Assembly (NCBI GenBank): GCA_963576565.1
Contig: CAUYVT010000084.1
Coordinates: 186,001-250,000 of the forward strand
Source of the DNA: Aspidapion aeneum
Lineage: Eukaryota; Arthropoda; Insecta; Coleoptera; Brentidae
Length of the DNA stretch: 64,000 bases
Direction: 5' to 3'
The notes under the pieces are model-generated. The model had not been told where the DNA came from. It saw only the letters and a program-made list of their open reading frames with translations, and made no database searches. This document shows, in pieces, positions 43,505-56,100 of the stretch; positions within the stretch are counted from its first letter, which is position 1; each line of letters begins with the position of its first letter. Position numbers and translations under genes: made by a program.

Positions 43505-44370
43505 GAATAAATCATGGAAAAACATGGATATTTTTTTACTTTTTAAAATTACTTCAATTAACGAACGTCGCTGAAGAGTTTATAAATAGTTTACCCCCAT
43601 CGAGTTGTACCTTTTTCAAAAGAAAATTTCATTGTCTACAATAAAGTATATTACACATTTTTCTCTTAGAAGCGTATTTTTTGAGAAAATTTGAGAAAAC
43701 CTAAATATGTGAGATTTTGGGGGGTCTGGGGGGGGTTTTTGAAGAGGTGGTTAGTTTAAGGAGGTGTTTGACCCCTAGGCTCTCTTATCTTTTTGTACGT
43801 CACTAAATTTACACAAAAAAATAAAAATAAATAAAAAACGGCACCTTTAAAGCACTAAATTTAAAAAAATTATTATTTTCTAACTTACTTACTTTAAGTT
43901 AAAAGTTACTCCCACTCCATTATAATATTTAAAAATACATTTAGAGAATGGATTTTGTAGCTGATAAAATTCTCTACAAGATATGTCCTTAGAACTTTTA
44001 GCCTAGAACAAAGTATTTCGAAGCTTATGCCGTCTAAAGTAGAAAAAATCTGAAAATTTGCCCAAGCACGTGATTTTAGTCATTTTTGGAAATTATCTAG
44101 CTCCGTTACTCGCAGAACAACCATAGTACCACCCAATTGTAGATAATTATATCCTCTAAAAAATTTCATATAACTTTTTTTGCGATTTAGTGTACTGGAA
44201 CGAAATTAAAGGCAAAAAACTAAAAAAGTGCCAATTTTTGATGGTTTTCTCAAGATGGTGGAGGGAGCACAGGGGTAGGGGTGACGAAAACTCAGATTTT
44301 TAACTACCCTCCTGAGCTTAACAACATATCCAAAATTCAGAACTACCGGACCTTTTGTAGGGTAACTCCC
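43505..44370. repeat. Left arm of a 2.5-kb palindrome
   Basis: The arm is the near-exact reverse complement of 45180-46045, for example GATATTTTTTTACTTTTTAA, TGTGAGATTTTGGGGGGTCT, AGCTGATAAAATTCTCTACA and CCCAAGCACGTGATTTTAGT. Each arm is about 866 bp; the spacer is about 810 bp. No coding capacity: the T-rich and G-rich strands give only short frames. Confidence 0.85.
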
Positions 44371-44850
44371 CTATTTTGGCCTCTATTCATTGAACATGAA
44401 AGGAGTTTTAACATTTTAAAAACTATTTTTTATAGACCAGAGCAAATACCTTTTAAGAAGGTTAAAAGGGGAAAAATTTAGTAATATCATATGGGTTATT
44501 TATTCAATGATAGTATGAAAACTTTTGTAAATAAAAGAAAATATATTACAGCTAACAGGAAAAATAAATTAGACTCGATTCAAGTTATTAGAGTGAAATG
44601 AGGTGAAATTTTAGAGGTACATGGTTACGATTTATCATGGTTTTCAGTAAAATAGAAAAAATTTAAATAAAAAAGTTATAGGTTTCAGAGAAATATCGAA
44701 ATGCTTTTGACGAAAATGCCATTAGATCATAATAGTTGGTTCTGAATATTGCGTGCGTACCAGACGAATTTATTTCAGCGCCATCTGCCCCTCAATATGG
44801 TAAAGCTCGCCGGTGGCTTCTCTATATGGTTTATTTACTCAATGCTATGG
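44371..44850. repeat. Spacer of the palindrome
   Basis: Contains the inverted copy (44721-44846) of the dispersed repeat at 20201-20334. The remainder is AT-rich without a gene. Confidence 0.6.
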
Positions 44851-45290
44851 TTAACTGTGATGAATTATTTTTAAGTTGTGATAAACAGCAGAGAAGAATC
44901 CTTTGAAGCACAGGGTGGTTGCCCATACTGGCTTCAAAGTATCCCCACACAAGTGTGGTAAATCCCTGCTTACAAAAATTAGAAGATTTCTATGAACCAA
45001 TAAACCGAACCAAGTTAAACAATTTAATCATATTTGTTTACTTGAATTAAACTTACAAACTAAGGAAATCAAATATGTAATGAGCCGCCATCTATTGGAG
45101 CACACAGCAAACATTAAAAGCATGTTCAAGCGTAAGTTAGAAACTACTTAATCATCTGTATCTAGTACAATGAATAGAGTTTTACCCTACAAAAGGTCCG
45201 GTAGTTCTGAATTTTGGATATGTTATTAAGGTCGAAAGGGTAGTTAAAAATCTGAGTTTTCGTCACCCCCACCCCTGTGCTTCCTCCGCC
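44851..45290 (+). repeat. Direct repeat, copy 2
   Basis: Same sequence as 43012-43440. Its last 110 bp also forms the start of the right palindrome arm, because AAAAGGTCCGGTAGTTCTGA is found inverted at 44340-44360. Confidence 0.85.
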
Positions 45291-46045
45291 ATCTTGAAAA
45301 AACCAACAAAAATTGGCACTTTTTGCAGTTTTTTGCCTTTAGTTTCGTTCCAGTGCATTAAATCGCAAAAAGAGTTATATGAAATTTTTTAGAGGATAAA
45401 ATTATCTACAATTAGGTGGTACTACGGTTGTTCTGCGAGCAGTAGTAACGGAGCTAGGTAAATGACTAAAATCACGTGCTTGGGCCAATTTTCAGATTTT
45501 TTCTACTTCAGACGGCATAAGCTCCGAAATACTTTGTTCTAGGCTAAAAGTTCTAAGGACATATCTTGTAGAGAATTTTATCAGCTACGAAATCCATTCT
45601 TTAAATGTATTTTTAAATATTGTAATAGAGTGGGAGTAACTTTTAACTTAAAGTAAGTAAGTTAGAAGATAATAATTTTTTAAAATTTAGTGCTTTAAAG
45701 GTGCCGTTTTTTATTTATTTTTATTTTTTTGTGTAAATTTAGTGACGTACAAAAAGGTAAGAGAGCCTAATGGTCAAACACCTCCTTAAACTAACCACCT
45801 CTTCAAAAACCCCCCCCAGACCCCCCAAAATCTCACATATTTAGGTTTTCTCAAATTTTCTCAAAAGATACGCTTCTAAGAGAAAAATGTGTAATATACT
45901 TTATTGTAGACAATGAAATTTCCTTTTGAAAAAGGTACAACTTGATGGGGGTCGACTATTTATAAACTCTTCAGCAACGTCCGTTAATTGAAGTAATTTA
46001 AAAAAGTCAAAAAATATCCATGTTTTTTTCTATGATTTATTCGAC
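45180..46045. repeat. Right arm of the 2.5-kb palindrome
   Basis: Reverse complement of 43505-44370. It ends at ATGATTTATTCG where the truncated Helentron-like copy G begins. Confidence 0.85.
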
Positions 46046-46157
46046 AGACAGATAGACAGACAGACAGACGGCGAAACAAAAAAGTTTCAAAATCATCTGA
46101 AAAAATTAGGATCACTATAGCTCACACTACTATAGTATAGTAGTAGTGTGAGTTAAT
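46046..46157 (-). mobile_element. Helentron-like element, copy G, truncated
   Basis: Only the outermost part remains: a few CAGA units, GGCGAAACAAAAAAGTTTCA, AATCATCTGAAAAAATTAGG and the hairpin TAGCTCACACTACTATAGTA to GTGTGAGTTAA. The breakpoint lies at the edge of the palindrome arm. Confidence 0.75.
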
Positions 46158-46287
46158 ATTTCTAAACAAATAAAAAGTTAATCATATAAAAATAAAAAAT
46201 TACATATAAAAGAATTTAAAAAAAATTATATATATAAAAAAAGTCAAAGGAACTTCTGCTCATTATTGACTTAACTTGGGTAAAAAT

Positions 46288-46590
46288 ATAGTAGTGTGAG
46301 CTATGGTGATTCTAATTTTTTCAACAAAAAAAAAGTTGCTCCGATTTTAAAAATTTTTATATATCTTTACGTTTCAGATGATTTTGAAACTTTTTTGTCA
46401 CGCCGTCTGTCTGTCTGTAAGTATGTCTGTCTGTATCTATATCTGTATTATTATTATTTTTTAAAGGGTGGGGGTAGATAAAAAAATTAGAGTTTAAGTC
46501 AAAACATGGCTTGTGTAGTATCAAACGAAAGGTAATTGAGTTTTGAGTTGAATAAAATATATATCAGTTTTTAGTTATATTAACTCGTAC
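46288..46590 (+). mobile_element. Helentron-like element, copy H, internally deleted
   Basis: Starts within the left hairpin (TAGTAGTGTGAGCTATGGTG), has GTTTCAGATGATTTTGAAAC and a short mixed GTCT run. It then jumps to the last tandem phrase (CAAACGAAAGGTAATTGAGT) and stops within the right hairpin (ATTAACTCGTACGTAC), where the leader of the satellite begins. Confidence 0.75.
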
Positions 46591-46592
46591 GT

Positions 46593-47046
46593 ACAGGGTG
46601 TCCCAAATTGGGCACTTTTAGGGGGTTTAAGGTACTTCTAGAGGAGACAGAGAAAAACTGACCACGCATTGGGAGGCTCAAATTTCAAGAGAAGACTTAT
46701 AGTCAAAACCGCATTTTGAAATATCGTCTCGTCTTTGTGCTACGGGGGCTTTTTGAAAAGTCTGCAGTTTGGAGGGGGGTCTATAACTTCGTTATTATTG
46801 GAAATTTTGATTTAGAGTAAATTGCAATTTTATAGACTTTGTCACGAGGAATTTATCCGCTAAATTAAATTTCAACTGTCACTTTTATTTTTTGAGATAT
46901 GACATAAAGTTGCATTTTTTCTTATGGAATGGCCTATATTTTAATTAATTTTTGAATTCGTCATTAAATTCTTTTCAAAATGATGTATCATACGTGATAG
47001 TTTGATTGAGCAGTTTCAGAGATAATAAAGTTTTTTATTTTTGACA
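46593..47046 (+). mobile_element. ACAGGGTGTCCC element head leading into the satellite
   Basis: Begins ACAGGGTGTCCCAAATTGGG, the same type of end as other dispersed ACAGGGTGT elements here, and continues as single-copy sequence (AATGGCCTATATTTTAATTA, CATACGTGATAGTTTGATTG) to GAGGCCGCTAAAGTCAC, where the 492-bp monomers start. No comparable sequence appears between monomers. I infer that the satellite is an expanded internal part of this element. Confidence 0.5.
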
Positions 47047-48031
47047 GAGGCCGCTAAAGTCACTTTAGTTTTGAGTTTTGGCATTTAAACTTTTATTTAT
47101 TTCTAACAAACACTAACCTATAGACCAACTTTTGGGGTCTTTTTTATTTCTTTGTGAGGCAAGCAATAAAAATATAAGAATTGTTTTGACATATATCCAA
47201 TAACAAAAAAGTTGACTTTTTTTTTGGATGTTTTTGAAAATTTGCAACTTTTGATTCTATTTTTCTCGATAACCATTACATCTACAACGGTAATATTTTT
47301 AGGTTAGTATAAGGGACCCCATAGCTTCATCGTGGCCCAGTATCAACCAAATGTTTTTTTTGAAAATTTTGGTGAAAATTTTCCTGACCAAAGGGGTACC
47401 CAAAAAGTGCAGTTTTTTAATTTTTTCTAATTGTTAACTTTGTAAAAATATATATTATAATACATTAAATTAAACTTCTCGGGGCCTTCTATATAGCGAT
47501 ATAAAAGGTAATGGACAGGTGTTTATATTAATGCCGAGAGAGGCCGCTAAAGTCACTTCAGTTTTGAGTTTTGGCATATAAACTTTTATTTATTTCTAAC
47601 AAACACTAACCTATAGACCAACTTTTGGGGTCTTTTTTATTTCTTTGTGAGGCAAGCAATAAAAATATAAGACTTGTTTTGACATATATCCAATAACAAA
47701 AAAGTTGACTTTTTTTTTGATGTTTTTGAAAATTTGCAACTTTTGATTCTATTTTTCTCGATAACCATTACATCTACAACGGTAATATTTTTAGGTTAGT
47801 ATAAGGGACCCCATAGCTTCATCGTGGCCCAGTATCAACCAAATGTTTTTTTTGAAAATTTTGGTGAAAATTTTCCTGACCAAAGGGGTACCCAAAAAGT
47901 GCAGTTTTTTAATTTTTTCTAATTGTTAACTTTGTAAAAATATATATTATAATACATTAAATTAAACTTCTCGGGGCCGTCTATATAGCGATATAAAAGG
48001 TAATGGACAGGTGTTTATATTAATGCCGAGA

Positions 48032-48732
48032 GAGGCCGCTAAAGTCACTTCAGTTTTGAGTTTTGGCATATAAACTTTTATTTATTTCTTACAAACACTA
48101 ACCTATAGACCAACTTTTGGTGTCTTTTTTATTTCTTTGTGAGGCAAGCAATAAAAATATAAGAATTGTTTTGACATATATCCAATAACAAAAAAGTTGA
48201 CTTTTTTTTTGAAGTTTTTGAAAATTTGCAACTTTTGATTCTATTTTTCTCGATAACCATTACATCTACAACGGTAATATTTTTAGGTTAGTATAAGGGA
48301 CCCCATAGCTTCATCGTGGCCCAGTATCAACCAAATGTTTTTTTTGAAAATTTTGGTGAAAATTTTCCTGACCAAAGGGGTACCCAAAAAGTGCAGTTTT
48401 TTAATTTTTTCTAATTGTTAAAGTTTTTGAAAATTTGCAACTTTTGATTCTATTTTTCTCGATAACCATTACATCTACAACGGTAATATTTTTAGGTTAG
48501 TATAAGGGACCCCATAGCTTCATCGTGGCCCAGTATCAACCAAATGTTTTTTTTGAAAATTTTGGTGAAAATTTTCCTGACCAAAGGGGTACCCAAAAAG
48601 TGCAGTTTTTTAATTTTTTCTAATTGTTAACTTTGTAAAAATATATATTATAATACATTAAATTAAACTTCTCGGGGCCTTCTATATAGCGATATAAAAG
48701 GTAATGGGCAGGTGTTTATATTAATGCCGAGA
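48032..48732 (+). repeat. Expanded 701-bp satellite unit, copy 1
   Basis: A normal monomer up to CTAATTGTTAA is followed by a second copy of its own segment from AGTTTTTGAAAATTTGC to CTAATTGTTAAC, adding 209 bp. The same junction appears in two other units. Confidence 0.92.
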
Positions 48733-51700
48733 GAGGCCGCTAGAGTCACTTCAGTTTTGAGTTTTGGCATATAAACTTTTATTTATTTCTTACAAACAAT
48801 AACCTATAGACCAACTTTTGGGGTCTTTTTTATTTCTTTGTGAGGCAAGCAATAAAAATATAAGAATTGTTTTGACATATATCCAATAACAAAAAAGTTG
48901 ACTTTTTTTTTGAAGTTTTTGAAAATTTGCAACTTTTGATTCTATTTTTCTCGATAACCATTACATCTACAACGGTAATATTTTTAGGTTAGTATAAGGG
49001 ACCCCATAGCTTCATCGTGGCCCAGTATCAACCAAATGTTTTTTTTGAAAATTTTGGTGAAAATTTTCCTGACCAAAGGGGTACCCAAAAAGTGTAGTTT
49101 TTTAATTTTTTCTAATTGTTAACTTTGTAAAAATATATATTATAATACATTAAATTAAACTTCTCGGGGCCTTCTATATAGCGATATAAAAGGTAATGGA
49201 CAGGTGTTTATATTAATGCCGAGAGAGGCCGCTAAAATCACTTCAGTTTTGAGTTTTGGCATATAAACTTTTATTTATTTCTAACAAACACTAACCTATA
49301 GACCAACTTTTGGGGTCTTTTTTATTTCTTTGTGAGGCAAGCAATAAAAATATAAGAATTGTTTTGACATATATCCAATAACAAAAAAGTTGACTTTTTT
49401 TTTGATGTTTTTGAAAATTTGCAACTTTTGATTCTATTTTTCTCGATAACCATTACATCTACAACGGTAATATTTTTAGGTTAGTATAAGGGACCCCATA
49501 GCTTCATCGTGGCCCAGTATCAACCAAATGTTTTTTTTGAAAATTTTGGTGAAAATTTTCCTGACCAAAGGGGTACCCAAAAAGTGCAGTTTTTTAATTT
49601 TTTCTAATTGTTAACTTTGTAAAAATATATATTGTAATACATTAAATTAAACTTCTCGGGGCCGTCTATATAGCGATATAAAAGGTAATGGACAGGTGTT
49701 TATATTAATGCCGAGAAGAGGCCGCTAAAGTCACTTCAGTTTTGAGTTTTGGCATATAAACTTTTATTTATTTCTTACAAACACTAACCTATAGACCAAC
49801 TTTTGGGGTCTTTTTTATTTCTTTGTGAGGCAAGCAATAAAAATATAAGAATTGTTTTGACATATATCCAATAACAAAAAAGTTGACTTTTTTTTTGATG
49901 TTTTTGAAAATTTGCAACTTTTGATTCTATTTTTCTCGATAACCATTACATCTACAACGGTAATATTTTTAGGTTAGTATAAGGGACCTCATAGCTTCAT
50001 CGTGGCCCAGTATCAACCAAATGTTTTTTTTGAAAATTTTGGTGATAATTTTCCTGACCAAAGGGGTACCCAAAAAGTGCAGTTTTTTAATTTTTTCTAA
50101 TTGTTAACTTTGTAAAAATATATATTATAATACATTAAATTAAACTTCTCGGGGCCGTCTATATAGCGATATAAAAGGTAATGGACAGGTGTTTATATTA
50201 ATGCCGAGAGAGGCCGCTAAAGTCACTTCAGTTTTGAGTTTTGGCATATAAACTTTTATTTATTTCTTACAAACACTAACCTATAGACCAACTTTTGGGG
50301 TCTTTTTTATTTCTTTGTGAGGCAAGCAATAAAAATATAAGAATTGTTTTGACATATATCCAATAACAAAAAAGTTGACTTTTTTTTTGAAGTTTTTGAA
50401 AATTTGCAACTTTTGATTCTATTTTTCTCGATAACCATTACATCTACAACGGTAATATTTTTAGGTTAGTATAAGGGACCCCATAGCTTCATCGTGGCCC
50501 AGTATCAACCAAATGTTTTTTTTGAAAATTTTGGTGAAAATTTTCCTGACCAAAGGGGTACCCAAAAAGTGCAGTTTTTTAATTTTTTCTAATTGTTAAC
50601 TTTGTAAAAATATATATTATAATACATTAAATTAAACTTCTCGGGGCCGTCTATATAGCGATATAAAAGGTAATGGACAGGTGTTTATATTAATGCCGAG
50701 AGAGGCCGCTAAAGTCACTTCAGTTTTGAGTTTTGGCATATAAACTTTTATTTATTTCTAACAAACACTAACCTATAGACCAACTTTTGGGGTCTTTTTT
50801 ATTTCTTTGTGAGGCAAGCAATAAAAATATAAGAATTGTTTTGACATATATCCAATAACAAAAAAGTTGACTTTTTTTTTGATGTTTTTGAAAATTTGCA
50901 ACTTTTGATTCTATTTTTCTCGATAACCATTACATCTACAACGGTAATATTTTTAGGTTAGTATAAGGGACCCCATAGCTTCATCGTGGCCCAGTATCAA
51001 CCAAATGTTTTTTTTGAAAATTTTGGTGAAAATTTTCCTGACCAAAGGGGTACCCAAAAAGTGCAGTTTTTTAATTTTTTCTAATTGTTAACTTTGTAAA
51101 AATATATATTATAATACATTAAATTAAACTTCTCGGGGCCGTCTATATAGCGATATAAAAGGTAATGGACAGGTGTTTATATTAATGCCGAGAGAGGCCG
51201 CTAAAGTCAGTTCAGTTTTGAGTTTTGGCATATAAACTTTTATTTATTTCTTACAAACACTAACGTATAGACCAACTTTTGGGGTCTTTTTTATTTCTTT
51301 GTGAGGCAAGCAATAAAAATATAAGAATTGTTTTGACATATATCCAATAACAAAAAAGTTGACTTTTTTTTGGATGTTTTTGAAAATTTGCAACTTTTGA
51401 TTCTATTTTTCTCGATAACCATTACATCTACAACGGTAATATTTTTAGGTTAGTATAAGGGACCCCATAGCTTCATCGTGGCCCAGTATCAACCAAATGT
51501 TTTTTTTGAAAATTTTGGTGAAAATTTTCCTGACCAAAGGGGTACCCAAAAAGTGCAGTTTTTTAATTTTTTCTAATTGTTAACTTTGTAAAAATATATA
51601 TTGTAATACATTAAATTAAACTTCTCGGGGCCGTCTATATAGCGATATAAAAGGTAATGGACAGGTGTTTATATTAATGCCGAGAGAGGCCGCTAAAGTC

Positions 51701-53163
51701 ACTTCAGTTTTGAGTTTTGGCATATAAACTTTTATTTATTTCTAACAAACACTAACCTATAGACCAACTTTTGGGGTCTTTTTTATTTCTTTGTGAGGCA
51801 AGCAATAAAAATATAAGAATTGTTTTGACATATATCCAATAACAAAAAAGTTGACTTTTTTTTTGGATGTTTTTGAAAATTTGCAACTTTTGATTCTATT
51901 TTTCTCGATAACCATTACATCTACAACGGTAATATTTTTAGGTTAGTATAAGGGACCCCATAGCTTCATCGTGGCCCAGTATCAACCAAATGTTTTTTTT
52001 GAAAATTTTGGTGAAAATTTTCCTGACCAAAGGGGTACCCAAAAAGTGCAGTTTTTTAATTTTTTCTAATTGTTAACTTTGTAAAAATATATATTGTAAT
52101 ACATTAAATTAAACTTCTCGGGGCCGTCTATATAGCGATATAAAAGGTAATGGACAGGTGTTTATATTAATGCCGAGAGAGGCCGCTAAAGTCACTTCAG
52201 TTTTGAGTTTTGGCATATAAACTTTTATTTATTTCTAACAAACACTAACCTATAGACCAACTTTTGGGGTCTTTTTTATTTCTTTGTGAGGCAAGCAATA
52301 AAAATATAAGAATTGTTTTGACATATATCCAATAACAAAAAAGTTGACTTTTTTTTTGGATGTTTTTGAAAATTTGCAACTTTTGATTCTATTTTTCTCG
52401 ATAACCATTACATCTACAACGGTAATATTTTTAGGTTAGTATAAGGGACCCCATAGCTTCATCGTGGCCCAGTATCAACCAAATGTTTTTTTTGAAAATT
52501 TTGGTGAAAATTTTCCTGACCAAAGGGGTACCCAAAAAGTGCAGTTTTTTAATTTTTTCTAATTGTTAACTTTGTAAAAATATATATTGTAATACATTAA
52601 ATTAAACTTCTCGGGGCCGTCTATATAGCGATATAAAAGGTAATGGACAGGTGTTTATATTAATGCCGAGAGAGGCCGCTAAAGTCACTTCAGTTTTGAG
52701 TTTTGGCATATAAACTTTTATTTATTTCTAACAAACACTAACCTATAGACCAACTTTTGGGGTCTTTTTTATTTCTTTGTGAGGCAAGCAATAAAAATAT
52801 AAGAATTGTTTTGACATATATCCAATAACAAAAAAGTTGACTTTTTTTTGGATGTTTTTGAAAATTTGCAACTTTTGATTCTATTTTTCTCGATAACCAT
52901 TACATCTACAACGGTAATATTTTTAGGTTAGTATAAGGGACCCCATAGCTTCATCGTGGCCCAGTATCAACCAAATGTTTTTTTTGAAAATTTTGGTGAA
53001 AATTTTCCTGACCAAAGGGGTACCCAAAAAGTGCTGTTTTTTAATTTTTTCTAATTGTTAACTTTGTAAAAATATATATTATAATACATTAAATTAAACT
53101 TCTCGGGGCCGTCTATATAGCGATATAAAAGGTAATGGACAGGTGTTTATATTAATGCCGAGA

Positions 53164-56100
53164 GAGGCCGCTAAAGTCACTTCAGTTTTGACTTTTGGCA
53201 TATAAACTTTTATTTATTTCTTACAAACACTAACCTATAGACCAACTTTTGGGGTTTTTTTTATTTCTTTGTGAGGCAAGCAATAAAAATATAAGAATTG
53301 TTTTGACATATATCCAATAACAAAAAAGTTGACTTTTTTTTGGAAGTTTTTGAAAATTTTCAACTTTTGATTCTATTTTTCTCGATAACCATTACATCTA
53401 CAACGGTAATATTTTTAGGTTAGTATAAGGGACTCCGTAGCTTCGTGGTGGCACAGTATCAACCAAATGTTTTTTTTGAAAATTTTCGTGAAAATTTTCC
53501 TGACCAAAGGGGTACCCAAAAAGTGCAGTTTTTTAATTTTTTCTAATTGTTAACTTTGTAAAAATATATATTGTAATACATTAAATTAAACTTCTCGGGG
53601 CCGTCTATATAGCGATATAAAAGGTAATGGACAGGTGTTTATATTAATGCCGAGAGAGGCCGCTAAAGTCACTTCAGTTTTGAGTTTTGGCATATAAACT
53701 TTTATTTATTTCTTACAAACACTAACCTATAGACCAACTTTTGGGGTCTTTTTTATTTCTTTGTGAGGCAAGCAATAAAAATATAAGAATTGTTTTGACA
53801 TATATCCAATAACAAAAAAGTTGACTTTTTTTTGGAAGTTTTTGAAAATTTTCAACTTTTGATTCTATTTTTCTCGATAACCATTACATCTACAACGGTA
53901 ATATTTTTAGGTTAGTATAAGGGACTCCGTAGCTTCGTGGTGGCACAGTATCAACCAAATGTTTTTTTTGAAAATTTTGGTGAAAAATTTCCTGACCAAA
54001 GAGGTACCCAAAAAGTGCAGTTTTTTAATTTTTTAAAATTGTTATCTTTGTAAAAATATATATTATAATACATTAAATTAAACTTCACGGGGCCTTCTAT
54101 ATAGCGATATAAAAGGTAATGGGCAGGTGTTTATATTAATGCCGAGAGAGGCCGCTAAAGTCACTTCAGTTTTGAGTTTTGGCATATAAACTTTTATTTA
54201 TTTCTAACAAACACTAACCTATAGACCAACTTTTGGGGTCTTTTTTATTTCTTTGTGAGGCAAGCAATAAAAATATAAGAATTGTTTTGACATATATCCA
54301 ATAACAAAAAAGTTGACTTTTTTTTGGAAGTTTTTGAAAATTTTCAACTTTTGATTCTATTTTTCTCGATAACCATTACATCTACAACGGTAATATTTTT
54401 AGGTTAGTATAAGGGACTCCGTAGCTTCGTGGTGGCACAGTATCAACCAAATGTTTTTTTTGAAAATTTTGGTGAAAATTTTCCTGACCAAAGGGGTACC
54501 CAAAAAGTGCAGTTTTTTAATTTTTTCTAATTGTTAACTTTGTAAAAATATATATTATAATACATTAAATTAAACTTCTCGGGGCCTTCTATATAGCGAT
54601 ATAAAAGGTAATGGACAGGTGTTTATATTAATGCCGAGAGAGGCCGCTAAAGTCACTTCAGTTTTGAGTTTTGGCATATAAACTTTTATTTATTTCTTAC
54701 AAACACTAACCTATAGACCAACTTTTGGGGTCTTTTTTATTTCTTTGTGAGGCAAGCAATAAAAATTTAACAATTGTTTTGACGTATATCCAATAGCAAA
54801 AAAGTTGACTTTTTTTTTAATTTTTTGAAAATTTTCAACTTTTGATTCTATTTTTCTCGATAACCATTACATCTACAACGGTAATATTTTTAGGTTAGTA
54901 TAAGGGACCCCATAGCTTCATCGTGGCCCAGTATCAACCAAATGTTTTTTTTGAAAATTTTGGTGAAAATTTTCCTGACCAAAGGGGTACCCAAAAAGTG
55001 CAGTTTTTTAATTTTTTCTAATTGTTAACTTTGTAAAAATATATATTGTAATACATTAAATTAAACTTCTCGGGGCCGTCTATATAGCGATATAAAAGGT
55101 AATGGACAGGTGTTTATATTAATGCCGAGAGAGGCCGCTAAAGTCACTTCAGTTTTGAGTTTTGGCATATAAACTTTTATTTATTTCTTACAAACACTAA
55201 CCTATAGACCAACTTTTGGGGTCTTTTTTATTTCTTTGTGAGGCAAGCAATAAAAATATAAGAATTGTTTTGACATATATCCAATAACAAAAAAGTTGAC
55301 TTTTTTTTGGAAGTTTTTGAAAATTTTCAACTTTTGATTCTATTTTTCTCGATAACCATTACATCTACAACGGTAATATTTTTAGGTTAGTATAAGGGAC
55401 TCCGTAGCTTCGTGGTGGCACAGTATCAACCAAATGTTTTTTTTGAAAATTTTGGTGAAAAATTTCCTGACCAAAGAGGTACCCAAAAAGTGCAGTTTTT
55501 TAATTTTTTAAAATTGTTATCTTTGTAAAAATATATATTATAATACATTAAATTAAACTTCACGGGGCCTTCTATATAGCGATATAAAAGGTAATGGGCA
55601 GGTGTTTATATTAATGCCGAGAGAGGCCGCTAAAGTCACTTCAGTTTTGAGTTTTGGCATATAAACTTTTATTTATTTCTAACAAACACTAACCTATAGA
55701 CCAACTTTTGGGGTCTTTTTTATTTCTTTGTGAGGCAAGCAATAAAAATATAAGAATTGTTTTGACATATATCCAATAACAAAAAAGTTGACTTTTTTTT
55801 GGAAGTTTTTGAAAATTTTCAACTTTTGATTCTATTTTTCTCGATAACCATTACATCTACAACGGTAATATTTTTAGGTTAGTATAAGGGACTCCGTAGC
55901 TTCGTGGTGGCACAGTATCAACCAAATGTTTTTTTTGAAAATTTTGGTGAAAAATTTCCTGACCAAAGAGGTACCCAAAAAGTGCAGTTTTTTAATTTTT
56001 TAAAATTGTTATCTTTGTAAAAATATATATTATAATACATTAAATTAAACTTCACGGGGCCTTCTATATAGCGATATAAAAGGTAATGGGCAGGTGTTTA

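Noticed and set aside
43012..45290. Direct repeats 1.84 kb apart read as long terminal repeats
   Set aside because: No TG...CA ends, primer-binding site, polypurine tract or retroviral coding sequence lies between them, and one copy overlaps a palindrome arm.
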